A stretch of DNA of 17,787 nt from Anaerolineae bacterium (GTDB lineage Bacteria; Chloroflexota; Anaerolineae; JAAYZQ01), in NCBI GenBank assembly GCA_016929795.1, contig JAFGIA010000197.1, positions 1 through 17,787 on the forward strand, in the 5' to 3' direction. Shown here one piece after another: positions 1 through 5,632 of the stretch (position 1 is the stretch's first letter; each line of letters begins with the position of its first letter). The notes under the pieces are model-generated. The model was given only the letters and a program-made list of their open reading frames with translations, was not told the DNA's origin and made no database searches. A program made the position numbers and the translations under genes.

Positions 1-927
1 AACCTTTCTCCCGGCGACAGGTTGGAGGGCACCGTTCGGAAAGTGACGCTATCCGGCGCGATTGTCGACGTCGGCGCGCCAGTCGACGGCCTGCTCCACA
101 TCTCGGACCTGGGCCAGCGAGGCGTGACGCGCACCTCGGACGTGTTGAAAGAGGGAGAACCGATCACCGCCTGGGTCAAACGCGTCGACCCCGGGCAAAA
201 CCGGCTGAGCCTGACCATGACAGAACCGCCCCAGTTCAACTGGAATGACCTGAAGGCGGGGATGCAGGTGGAAGGCAAAGTGGTGCGCCTGGAAAAATTT
301 GGCGCGTTTGTGGATATCGGAGCGCCAACCGATGGCCTCGTCCATGTATCCGAGATGGCGGCCGGTCGCGTGAACAAACCGTCCGACGTCGTATCGGAGG
401 GCGCGGTGGTGGGCCTCTGGATCAAGGAAGTGGACCGCAGGCAGGGTCGCATCAGCCTGACGATGGTCGAGCCGCCAGATGTCGATATACGCCAGCTCAG
501 GCCCGACATGGTGCTTACCGGCAAGGTGGTACGGCTGGAGACCTTTGGCGCCTTTGTCGACATTGGCGCCGAGCGCGACGGCATGGTGCACGTCACCGAG
601 ATGTCCACCGGTTATGTCACCAGCCCATCGGATGTGGTGTCTGTTGGCGACGAGGTACAGGTACGTGTGCTGGAAGTCGACTCGCGCCGCGGCCGCATCT
701 CGCTCAGTATGAAGGACCTGCCGGGCGACGACCATGGCTGGCAAGAGGATGAGATCGAAGACATGCCCACAGCCATGGAGATCGCGCTGCGCGAGGCGAT
801 GGAAGAGCAAGGGATCGACCTGCCGACAGGCAAGGAGGATCGCCGCCGCCGCAAGCCCAAATCCAAGCGCCGTCGCTACGAGCAGGATGATATCATCGAG
901 CGCACGCTGAGGGATCATCGCGCCTAG
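1..927 (+). CDS. S1-domain RNA-binding protein, 5' end outside window
   Basis: The reading frame is open from base 1, and the first residues (NLSPGDRLEGTV) are the normal beginning of an S1 repeat, so the TTG at base 22 is not the start and the gene begins upstream. Three S1 (OB-fold) repeats are visible, at about residues 5-75, 80-155 and 160-237 of the visible part. Each has the G-x-V and GA(F/I)VD(V/I)GA core, the DGL(V/L)H(V/I)S strand and the R(I/L)SL(S/T)M end. An acidic linker follows, then a very basic tail (RRRRKPKSKRRR) that may add RNA contact. S1 arrays bind single-stranded RNA; ribosomal protein S1 has up to six repeats, and shorter arrays occur in S1-like translation factors. 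It is probably an RpsA-like protein, but which one cannot be decided without the N-terminus. A terminator lies 35 bases after the stop. Confidence 0.85.
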   Translation, partial: NLSPGDRLEGTVRKVTLSGAIVDVGAPVDGLLHISDLGQRGVTRTSDVLKEGEPITAWVKRVDPGQNRLSLTMTEPPQFNWNDLKAGMQVEGKVVRLEKFGAFVDIGAPTDGLVHVSEMAAGRVNKPSDVVSEGAVVGLWIKEVDRRQGRISLTMVEPPDVDIRQLRPDMVLTGKVVRLETFGAFVDIGAERDGMVHVTEMSTGYVTSPSDVVSVGDEVQVRVLEVDSRRGRISLSMKDLPGDDHGWQEDEIEDMPTAMEIALREAMEEQGIDLPTGKEDRRRRKPKSKRRRYEQDDIIERTLRDHRA

Positions 928-962
928 GGAAAAAAGTTACGAAATCCGATATTGGCTATTCG

Positions 963-992
963 CTGGGCTGCAAGGAATGCAGCCCAGTTTTT
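963..992 (+). terminator. Intrinsic terminator of the S1-protein gene
   Basis: A perfect 10-bp stem (CTGGGCTGCA, 963-972, with TGCAGCCCAG, 978-987) closes an AGGAA loop and is followed by TTTTT. It ends rightward transcription. The converging methyltransferase gene stops at 991, so the stem also sits at the end of the leftward unit, but that strand lacks a T-run after it. Confidence 0.9.
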
Positions 993-1680
993 AGTTTCCA
1001 ACATCCATCCTGGTGGCGATGATCAGGCGCAGGAAACCACCGGCTGCGCCTTCGACATGCTCGACAGAAAAACCGGCGGCGGCGACAGCCTCCTGCGTGC
1101 GCCGGTTGAGGTGGCAGCGACGATTAAAGGCGTACCAGGGCACGTTCGCCAGGTCGACAAGCAGGGCAAAGAGAGAGTTCGAGGGGCGCATATGCTCGAG
1201 GAGGAGCAGGCGCCCACCAGGGGCAGAGAGGACACGCCGCAGCTCGCCCAGTGCGCGCTGCGGGTCGATGACACTGCACAGCATCAAGCTCGTGACGACG
1301 GTGTCAAAGGCGCCATCGGGAAAGGCAAGGCGCTCGGCATCCATACGCGCCAGATGCACGCGGCCATTTGTGTCGCCATCCTCCCGATTGCACACCCGTC
1401 CCGGGTATCGCTCCGGGGGGGATTGCGCTGCAAGGGCACGGGCGCGCTGTTGGGCAACGGAGAGCATTTCAGGACTCTCGTCGATGGCGGTCACGCACAC
1501 ACCGGCAGGGTAGAGGGGCAGGTTCACTCCCGTGCCAACCCCCACTTCCAACACCTGCCCCCGCGCCCACGGCAGCAAGCGCGCCCTCAAGCGCCGCAGC
1601 CAGAGTTTCTCAAGAGGCGCCATGCCGCGATCGTAGGGAGAAGCAATCCGGTCAAAAGTGCCCGCGTCACTCCTGTCCAC
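991..1680 (-). CDS. Class I SAM-dependent methyltransferase
   Basis: This 229-residue protein has the Rossmann SAM-binding motif I LEVGVGTGVNLPLYP at about residues 44-58, the acidic motif II (TAIDESPEML), and the later strand FDTVVTSLMLCSVIDP with LLLLEHMRP. That arrangement is the Methyltransf_11 pattern. The EVGVGTG-LPLYP form resembles PmtA phospholipid N-methyltransferases and METTL7-like proteins, so a lipid or small-molecule acceptor is possible, but the substrate cannot be read from sequence. The start is GTG. The first 14 bases overlap the end of the upstream coiled-coil gene, which implies translational coupling and transcription from the same promoter at 1947-1975. Cytoplasmic; no signal peptide or membrane segment. 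Confidence 0.85.
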   Translation of the reverse strand: MDRSDAGTFDRIASPYDRGMAPLEKLWLRRLRARLLPWARGQVLEVGVGTGVNLPLYPAGVCVTAIDESPEMLSVAQQRARALAAQSPPERYPGRVCNREDGDTNGRVHLARMDAERLAFPDGAFDTVVTSLMLCSVIDPQRALGELRRVLSAPGGRLLLLEHMRPSNSLFALLVDLANVPWYAFNRRCHLNRRTQEAVAAAGFSVEHVEGAAGGFLRLIIATRMDVGN

Positions 1681-1885
1681 GCTTCACCCCGGCGCTTGGT
1701 GCCGTGCGGAGCGCAGCGTGCAGCGCTTCGAGCTCGTCCTCCAGCTCCTCAAGCTCGATGATCATCGCGGGTGGCGTCGAGTGTTTGGGCAGGCGTGCTT
1801 TGAGCTGCTCGATCTCGTGTTCCAGTCTGGCGATCCGCTCTTGAGGGCCCGCCGCCCGATCCTCGTGCCGTTGCTTATTTGACAT
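1667..1885 (-). CDS. Small coiled-coil protein of unknown function
   Basis: The 72-residue product is highly charged, with two heptad-rich stretches (about residues 14-32 and 41-62) joined by a turn, LPKHSTPPAMI. This predicts a short helical hairpin. I recall similar small uncharacterised proteins with a LPxHSxPPAM-ELEELE core in other bacteria, but know of no function. The ATG has a GAGG seven bases upstream and lies about 55 nt downstream of the start predicted from the leftward promoter. It overlaps the methyltransferase start by 14 bases, so the two form one operon. Its ATG lies inside the -35 box of the rightward thioredoxin promoter. A role as partner or adaptor of the methyltransferase is only a guess. 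Confidence 0.7.
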   Translation of the reverse strand: MSNKQRHEDRAAGPQERIARLEHEIEQLKARLPKHSTPPAMIIELEELEDELEALHAALRTAPSAGVKRGQE

Positions 1886-1907
1886 CTTGGCCTCGTTTTG
1901 ATATACT
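1879..1907 (+). promoter_or_regulatory. Sigma-70-type promoter of the thiol-redox operon
   Basis: TTGACA (1879-1884), 17-bp spacer ending in TGA, TATACT (1902-1907). Predicted transcription start near 1914, giving a leader of about 117 nt before the thioredoxin ATG. The -35 box covers the start codon of the leftward coiled-coil gene. Confidence 0.75.
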
Positions 1908-1914
1908 TGATTCA

Positions 1915-1944
1915 GATACCCCTGGTGGGTATCCTGTCACAGGA
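1915..1944. promoter_or_regulatory. Two adjoining palindromes between face-to-face promoters
   Basis: GATACCC-CTGGT-GGGTATC (1915-1933) is a perfect 7-bp inverted repeat. TCCTGT-C-ACAGGA (1932-1944) is a second perfect one that overlaps its end. They lie directly downstream of both predicted transcription starts, so one bound regulator could block both units. The first resembles operators of CsoR/CstR-family metal or persulfide sensors (TACCC...GGGTA); that match is an inference and no such regulator is encoded in the window. Confidence 0.55.
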
Positions 1945-1946
1945 CA

Positions 1947-1975
1947 ATCATAACACGATACAGGCTTTTTGTCAA
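1947..1975 (-). promoter_or_regulatory. Sigma-70-type promoter of the coiled-coil/methyltransferase operon
   Basis: On the minus strand TTGACA (1975-1970), 17-bp spacer ending in TGT, TATGAT (1952-1947). Predicted start near 1940. It faces the rightward promoter, with the two -10 boxes only 39 bases apart. Confidence 0.8.
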
Positions 1976-2030
1976 CGACACAAGGACCCGGCGGGGCCCG
2001 GTTGGCAGGCCGGAAAAGAAGAGGAAAGAG

Positions 2031-2450
2031 ATGCTCGATTTCGTCAAGACCATGTTGGGGAAGAAGGAAGCAGAAACAGAGGCCACAGCAGGGACAGGCA
2101 TTGGCGTTCAAGGCGCGCCGGGGGCCGAGCCGCTGCACGTCACCGACGAGACATTCGAAAAAGTGGTGCTGGGCGCGCCGGTACCGGTGATGGTTGACTT
2201 TTGGGCACCATGGTGTGGGCCATGCCGCATGGTGGCACCGGTGGTGGAGGCACTGGCGCGCGATTATGACGGACGCGTGATGGTAGCCAAGATCAACACC
2301 GACGAGAACCAGCAAGTGGCAGGGCGGCTGGGGATCATGGGCATTCCAACGCTCATTCTTTTCAAAGATGGGCAGGAAGTGGACCGCGTGGTGGGCTATG
2401 CACCGCGCAAGGCGCTCGAAGAACGACTTTTGGCAGTGATGGAGAATTAA
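2031..2450 (+). CDS. trxA: Thioredoxin with N-terminal extension
   Basis: This 139-residue protein reduces disulfides through the classical W-C-G-P-C motif (C62 and C65) with the cis-proline in MGIPT. A complete thioredoxin fold spans about residues 35-138 ([32 protein letters not shown]). The first 33 residues are an extra segment, amphipathic at the start ([12 protein letters not shown]) then Gly/Ala-rich. It has no signal peptide, so the protein should be cytoplasmic, perhaps touching the membrane. The AGAGGAAAG ribosome site supports the ATG. It is the first gene of a four-gene run that ends at the terminator at 3387; the next gene starts 20 bases downstream and encodes a second thioredoxin fold, so the two may pass electrons to each other. 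Confidence 0.92.
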   Translation: MLDFVKTMLGKKEAETEATAGTGIGVQGAPGAEPLHVTDETFEKVVLGAPVPVMVDFWAPWCGPCRMVAPVVEALARDYDGRVMVAKINTDENQQVAGRLGIMGIPTLILFKDGQEVDRVVGYAPRKALEERLLAVMEN

Positions 2451-2470
2451 GAGCCCCTGGTGGAGGGCGA

Positions 2471-2890
2471 ATGGAAAGAGTCAAGAAAGTAGCGCGTGAG
2501 AACTGGCTGCCCCTATTGGTGGTGGGGGCCATCGCCGTCGCGTTTTTTTCACTGCGCACGACGGGCAGTGCCGTCGAGTCAGTCGCCGAGGTGGATGCGC
2601 TGCTGGCGAGCGGTCAGCCAACGCTGGTCGAGTTTTACTCCAACACCTGAAGCGCGTGCCTGTTGGCCAAGCCTGTCGTCGACAGGCTAGAGCGAGACTT
2701 GGCAGGTGAGATGCGCGTGCTGCGCCTGAGCGTGCTCAGTGGAGTGGGGCGGCAGTTGGCCGGGCGCTACAGCGTGCGCGGCGTCCCGACCTTCTTGCTC
2801 TTTGACAGAGCGGGCGAGATGGTGCATTATCAGGTTGGGCGCCTCGATGTGGACCAGATCAAGGTCGAAATCGAGTTGCTTGAGAGGTGA
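2471..2890 (+). CDS. Membrane-anchored thioredoxin-like selenoprotein (UxxC), TGA read as Sec
   Basis: Read through one in-frame TGA (2648-2650), the frame gives 139 residues: a short basic N-terminus, one membrane segment (about 13-28, LPLLVVGAIAVAFF), a linker, then a thioredoxin fold (TLVEFYSNT-U-SACLLAKP, later VRGVPTFLLF with the cis-proline and a GxxDVDQI end). The TGA falls exactly on the first redox cysteine, so the active site is U60-S-A-C63. Coding character, frame and family similarity continue across the TGA, and a SECIS-type hairpin follows at the expected distance. The GGAGG ahead of the ATG supports the start, and the following fmdB-like gene begins four bases after the stop. 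The topology suggests the thioredoxin domain faces outside. Alternatives are a nonsense mutation or sequencing error of a TGC/TGT codon. Genes for Sec insertion (selA, selB, selC, selD) are not in the window. A standard gene caller would split this gene or start it at 2663. Confidence 0.8.
2670..2688 (+). promoter_or_regulatory. Bacterial SECIS-type hairpin downstream of TGA 2648
   Basis: Perfect 8-bp stem AGCCTGTC/GACAGGCT with loop GTC (2678-2680). The loop starts 27 nt after the TGA. Known bacterial SECIS elements lie in the coding region, with a G in the first loop positions and the apical loop roughly 16-37 nt after the UGA; this fits both rules. Confidence 0.72.
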
Positions 2891-2894
2891 AAAG

Positions 2895-3107
2895 ATGCCG
2901 ATCTATGAATACACATGCCAGGAATGTGACAAGGAATTTGAAAAGTTTGTGCGATCGATGACAGCCCAACCCGAGATCAAGTGTCCGCAGTGTGGGAGTG
3001 TACACGTGAAGAAGGGCTGGTCGGCGTTTGCGACGAGCGGGCCGGGCGGCGGGGGAGCAGCCGCGGCGGCAGCCGCCGCCGCGGCGTGTAGCCCCGGCGG
3101 CACCTGA
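2895..3107 (+). CDS. FmdB-family zinc-ribbon protein
   Basis: The 70-residue product begins with the family signature MPIYEYTCQEC, and its two pairs C8-x2-C11 and C30-x2-C33 form the expected zinc ribbon. A Gly/Ala-rich tail with a run of ten alanines ends in CSPGGT; many FmdB-like proteins have a low-complexity tail with late cysteines. The family is named after a putative regulator of formamidase/amidase genes, but its biochemical role is not established. The ribosome site AGAGGTGA overlaps the stop of the selenoprotein gene, so the genes are tightly coupled. Its own TGA is an ordinary stop: another TGA follows after four codons and there is no hairpin. Confidence 0.85.
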   Translation: MPIYEYTCQECDKEFEKFVRSMTAQPEIKCPQCGSVHVKKGWSAFATSGPGGGGAAAAAAAAAACSPGGT

Positions 3108-3153
3108 GGGCTCCGGCACTGAGCGCCGTGGGCTCTCGATAGAGGAGGAAAAG

Positions 3154-3336
3154 ATGGAGACGCTTGGTCAATTCGGTGACCTGCTGCTTGGCGCGCTCTT
3201 TATCGGTGGCTGGTTTGTGATAATGCGTTTCGTGCTGCCACGGCTGGGCGTGTCGACCTGAATGGGCGACGCGTGCAAGCCGGCGTCGCCGGCCAGAGAG
3301 GACAAAGAGGTACCAGCAGGAGAAGTAGAAAAGTAG
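3154..3336 (+). CDS. Small membrane protein, candidate second selenoprotein (TGA 3259 read as Sec)
   Basis: The strong ribosome site AGAGGAGGAA precedes ATG 3154. The first 35 residues hold one membrane helix (about 8-28, LLLGALFIGGWFVIMRFVL) and then PRLGVST before TGA at 3259-3261. If the TGA is read as Sec, the frame continues for 24 more residues, beginning U36-M-G-D-A-C41-K-P, and ends at TAG 3334-3336, only 16 bases before the operon terminator. A GC-rich hairpin with a GUC loop lies 23 nt after the TGA, closely like the one in the selenoprotein two genes upstream. A U-x4-C pair beside the membrane could take part in thiol redox chemistry. The conservative reading is a 35-residue protein ending at 3261. 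The last third of the extension is charged and less convincing as coding sequence. No function is known to me. Confidence 0.55.
3279..3293 (+). promoter_or_regulatory. SECIS-like hairpin downstream of TGA 3259
   Basis: Perfect 6-bp stem GCCGGC/GCCGGC with loop GTC (3285-3287), the loop starting 23 nt after the TGA. Flanks match the first hairpin: AAGCC before and GGC-x-AGAG after, with a shared CGTCG apex. The same loop and similar flanks suggest common descent or common selection, but short GC palindromes are frequent in this genome. Confidence 0.5.
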
Positions 3337-3352
3337 GGGAGTGGGGAATTGG

Positions 3353-3387
3353 AGAGCGGTGACCTCAATCTGGGTCACCGCTCTTTT
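3353..3387 (+). terminator. Intrinsic terminator of the thiol-redox operon
   Basis: A perfect 12-bp stem (AGAGCGGTGACC, 3353-3364, with GGTCACCGCTCT, 3373-3384) and an 8-nt loop, ending in TTTT. It closes the four-gene operon that starts at 2031. Confidence 0.88.
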
Positions 3388-3411
3388 GGTATGGAGATTG
3401 TGCACAACTCC

Positions 3412-3428
3412 TGTCAATTCAATTGACA
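3412..3428. promoter_or_regulatory. Perfect palindrome over the -35 box of the MerR-type gene
   Basis: TGTCAATT-C-AATTGACA is a perfect 8-1-8 inverted repeat whose right end is the TTGACA box itself. Binding here would exclude RNA polymerase, so repression, possibly autorepression by the MerR-type protein, is likely. Classical MerR activators bind between -35 and -10 instead. Confidence 0.6.
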
Positions 3429-3451
3429 AGCGACAGGGGGCATGTTATAAT
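3423..3451 (+). promoter_or_regulatory. Consensus promoter of the MerR-type regulator
   Basis: TTGACA (3423-3428), 17-bp spacer ending in TGT, TATAAT (3446-3451): a full match to the sigma-70 consensus with extended -10. Predicted start near 3458, about 99 nt before the chosen ATG. Confidence 0.88.
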
Positions 3452-3556
3452 GATGATTACAACGCTTCTCCGCTGTGACGCTAGGTTGCCGCGCACGCTG
3501 CTGCAAGCCGCGAAGAAGACGGCGAAGCAAAGATGCTTACAAAGAGGAGCCCAACT

Positions 3557-3997
3557 ATGCTGGAGAAGAATCGCCCTGTATATACCATCGGTACCGCAGC
3601 CGAGATCCTCGGTGTGCACCCCCGCACGTTGAGGCTATATGAGGATGGCGGCCTGCTCCGTCCAGCGCGCAAGAACAATCGCCGGTTCTATTCCCCCCAC
3701 GATCTAGAATGGATCAGCAGTATTCGCTACCTGCTGCACGAGCAGGGGCTGAACCAGGAGGGGCTACGTCGCCTGCTGGCACGCATTCCATGCTGGGAAA
3801 TCATGGGCTGCGACGACAAGGCGCGCAATACGTGCCGCGCCCCCCACGACTGGACGATGCCGTGCTGGGAATTGGCGCGGCAGGGGGGCGAGAATGGCCG
3901 CCACTGCTATGAATGCCAGGTCTATTTGACGGCGTTGACCTTCATCCTCGACGATCAAGAACGACAGGGGGCCATCGAGTACCGGCTGCCAGAGTAG
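3557..3997 (+). CDS. MerR-family regulator fused to a six-Cys CW-type domain
   Basis: This 146-residue protein has an N-terminal MerR winged helix (YTIGTAAEILGVHPRTLRLYE, residues 9-29, then GLLRPARKNNRRFY and the second helix pair to about 76), closest in style to HspR-like members. The C-terminal part has PCWEIMGC (C79, C85), C93, PCWEL (C103) and CxxC (C117, C120). This repeated PCWE pattern resembles the two-CW cysteine domain, which suggests a bound metal or iron-sulfur cluster, or a thiol switch. It replaces the usual dimerisation helix plus effector domain. ATG 3557 is chosen because AGAGGAG lies seven bases before it; an in-frame ATG at 3533 has a weaker site. With a consensus promoter blocked by a palindrome, it is probably autoregulated. 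Its position after the redox operon suggests it could also control that operon; that is inference. Confidence 0.85.
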   Translation: MLEKNRPVYTIGTAAEILGVHPRTLRLYEDGGLLRPARKNNRRFYSPHDLEWISSIRYLLHEQGLNQEGLRRLLARIPCWEIMGCDDKARNTCRAPHDWTMPCWELARQGGENGRHCYECQVYLTALTFILDDQERQGAIEYRLPE

Positions 3998-4010
3998 CCA
4001 GCGCCGTGGC

Positions 4011-4058
4011 ACGTGAAACGTGAGGCGTGAACTTGGATTCACGCCTCACGTTTCACGT
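4011..4058. terminator. Long hairpin between converging genes
   Basis: A perfect 21-bp stem (4011-4031 with 4038-4058) and 6-nt loop CTTGGA follows the MerR-type gene by 13 bases and overlaps the last codons and stop of the histidine kinase gene. The arms contain CGTGAAACGTGAGGCGTG. There is no good T-run on either strand, so it may act as a two-way terminator, a transcript stabiliser or a dispersed repeat. Confidence 0.6.
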
Positions 4059-5428
4059 TTGGGGCCAGAGGGGAGAGTAAAGTAGAAGGTGCAGCCCCTG
4101 CCCGGCACGCCGTCGCTTTGCACGCCAACCGTGCCGCCGAGCTTTTGGACGATGCGCTGGACGATCGACAGGCCCAGGCCATGGCCCTCGCCGTGCACCT
4201 GGTGCAGACGCTCAAAGGGGGTGAAGAGGCTGGCACACTCCTCAGGCTTCAAGCCGGGACCATTGTCGCGCACCCAGAAAATGGCATCTGTCATCAGGGA
4301 ATCGGTGTCGAGCTTGTCGATCGCGGGTTCGCTCCGGGCGGCTGTGCGCCATGGCGGTTGGCCATCCAGAACGCAACCCAGCTCGACACAGGGCGGTTCC
4401 CCTCCATACTTGAGCGCATTGCTGATATAGTTCACCCACACTTCCTCCACCCAGGGGGCGTGGCCATGGGCCACCGGCCAGGAGTTGGGAATGACGATAC
4501 GGCCATGCACCTCATCGACCAGGTGCTGCAATCGTTCCACCGCCTCGCCCACGATCCCGGCCATGTCAAGCGGCCCGGTTTTGACATCGCCGCGCGCCCG
4601 TACGTTGGCCAGCAACAAGAGCTCGTCGATGATCGTATTCATCTTGCGCGCGTTGATGGCAATCACGTCCAGGTAGTGGTCCTGCACCTCGTGGGTCAGG
4701 CTATCGCGCCGGCTCCTGAGGAGCTGCGCATAGCCCAAAACAGCAAACACCGGATTCTTCAAGTCGTGTGCGACGGTGTGAGCAAAGGCGTCGAGCTCAG
4801 CATTGTGCGCCTCCAGGGCCGCGGTACGCCGTTGCAGGGTCGCCTCGGCTTGCACGCGCTCTTCCAGCTCTTTCTGGAGGCGGGCATACAGACGCGCCTG
4901 GCGGATGGCGACGGCAAGCGATGTTGCTACCTCGCGCGCAATGTTGATCTGATCCTCGGTAAAAGCACGGGGCACCGTCGACTCCAGGTTCAAGGTCCCC
5001 GCCAGGCCATCCTGAGACCAGAGAGGCACGACGACGTACGCGCGGATGCCTGCAGCGTGCAGAGCATGTTGCAGCCGCGAGCGCGCCTGGAGCACGTCCG
5101 TATTCTCCATACCATAAATGCGCCCATCCGCCAGGTTGGGCTCGTCGAGCAGCTCGCGGTAAAGATCGGGCTCGAGCGACGGGGCTATGTCGATGGACGA
5201 CTGGGAAGCGAGCAAACGGAGCACCCCTTCCTCGTCGACGGCAAGGACGAGCGCGCGATGGTAGGGCACCAGGCGCTTGAGGCGGCCAATCGCTGCCAGG
5301 GCGATGGTTTCAGGCAAACGTGCTCCGAGGATCGATTGATCGATCTCGTGGAGGATGGCCAGGCGCTCGGCGTTGTGCCAGAGCGAATCCATCTCCTTGG
5401 CTTCCAGTGCCTCTTGATCCAGCTCCAT
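4046..5428 (-). CDS. GAF-domain sensor histidine kinase, cytoplasmic
   Basis: With the chosen start the protein has 460 residues. A GAF domain (about 25-180, VPYHRALVLAVDEEGVL and AYVVVPLWSQDGLAGTLNLES) is followed by a coiled linker (LQKELEERVQAEATLQRR). The HisKA helix carries the phosphorylated His221 (FAHTVAHDLKNP), and the HATPase domain has N box (NYISNALKYG), G1 (DNGPGL), F (FTPFERL) and G2 (GEGHGLGLSIV). There are no membrane segments, so it senses something inside the cell. ATG 5428 is chosen because GGAG lies seven bases upstream. The longer frame to 5545 has no ribosome site, and its second Met (5518) sits on the -10 box. No response regulator is adjacent, so the partner is encoded elsewhere. 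About 25 extra residues (near 353-380) interrupt the ATPase domain before the G1 box. Confidence 0.88.
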   Translation of the reverse strand: MELDQEALEAKEMDSLWHNAERLAILHEIDQSILGARLPETIALAAIGRLKRLVPYHRALVLAVDEEGVLRLLASQSSIDIAPSLEPDLYRELLDEPNLADGRIYGMENTDVLQARSRLQHALHAAGIRAYVVVPLWSQDGLAGTLNLESTVPRAFTEDQINIAREVATSLAVAIRQARLYARLQKELEERVQAEATLQRRTAALEAHNAELDAFAHTVAHDLKNPVFAVLGYAQLLRSRRDSLTHEVQDHYLDVIAINARKMNTIIDELLLLANVRARGDVKTGPLDMAGIVGEAVERLQHLVDEVHGRIVIPNSWPVAHGHAPWVEEVWVNYISNALKYGGEPPCVELGCVLDGQPPWRTAARSEPAIDKLDTDSLMTDAIFWVRDNGPGLKPEECASLFTPFERLHQVHGEGHGLGLSIVQRIVQKLGGTVGVQSDGVPGRGCTFYFTLPSGPKRET

Positions 5429-5516
5429 AGAACTTCTCCAACTATCGACGCTGGCGAACCTGGCGCCGCGCTCGACGTTGACATGGCAAGGAGAAAGAAC
5501 AGTTGCCACATCGTTC

Positions 5517-5545
5517 ATTCTATCACATAGTGGCCGAAAGCGCAA
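5517..5545 (-). promoter_or_regulatory. Promoter of the histidine kinase gene
   Basis: On the minus strand TTGCGC (5545-5540), 17-bp spacer ending in TGA, TAGAAT (5522-5517). Predicted start near 5510, about 82 nt before the chosen ATG. Confidence 0.6.
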
Positions 5546-5597
5546 GGGAGCGTGATATGCTCACATCGCTGGCTCTTGTGTCGAGCAAGGGCCAGAT

Positions 5598-5626
5598 TTG
5601 TCACCTGCCCCCTCCTCGGGTACAAT
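5598..5626 (+). promoter_or_regulatory. Promoter producing a leaderless mRNA
   Basis: TTGTCA (5598-5603), 17-bp spacer, TACAAT (5621-5626). The ATG at 5633 is seven bases after the -10 box, where transcription should begin, and no Shine-Dalgarno precedes it. Confidence 0.65.
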
Positions 5627-5632
5627 AGGCGC

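Noticed and set aside
49..918. 289-codon minus-strand frame opposite the S1 repeats
   Set aside because: The S1 repeats are unmistakable on the plus strand; the antisense frame mirrors their repeat pattern.
2648..2650. TGA read as tryptophan by a changed genetic code
   Set aside because: Several genes in the window (the FmdB-like gene, the M19 dipeptidase, the histidine kinase, the ligase) end normally at TGA, and no other intact protein is interrupted by TGA at Trp sites.
3105..3122. The TGA at the end of the FmdB-like gene as a third Sec codon, since it is also preceded by ACC
   Set aside because: A second in-frame TGA follows after four codons, no hairpin follows, and the protein already has normal FmdB length.
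4118..5530. 470-codon plus-strand frame opposite the histidine kinase
   Set aside because: All kinase motifs are on the minus strand; the plus-strand protein shows no domain and no ribosome site.
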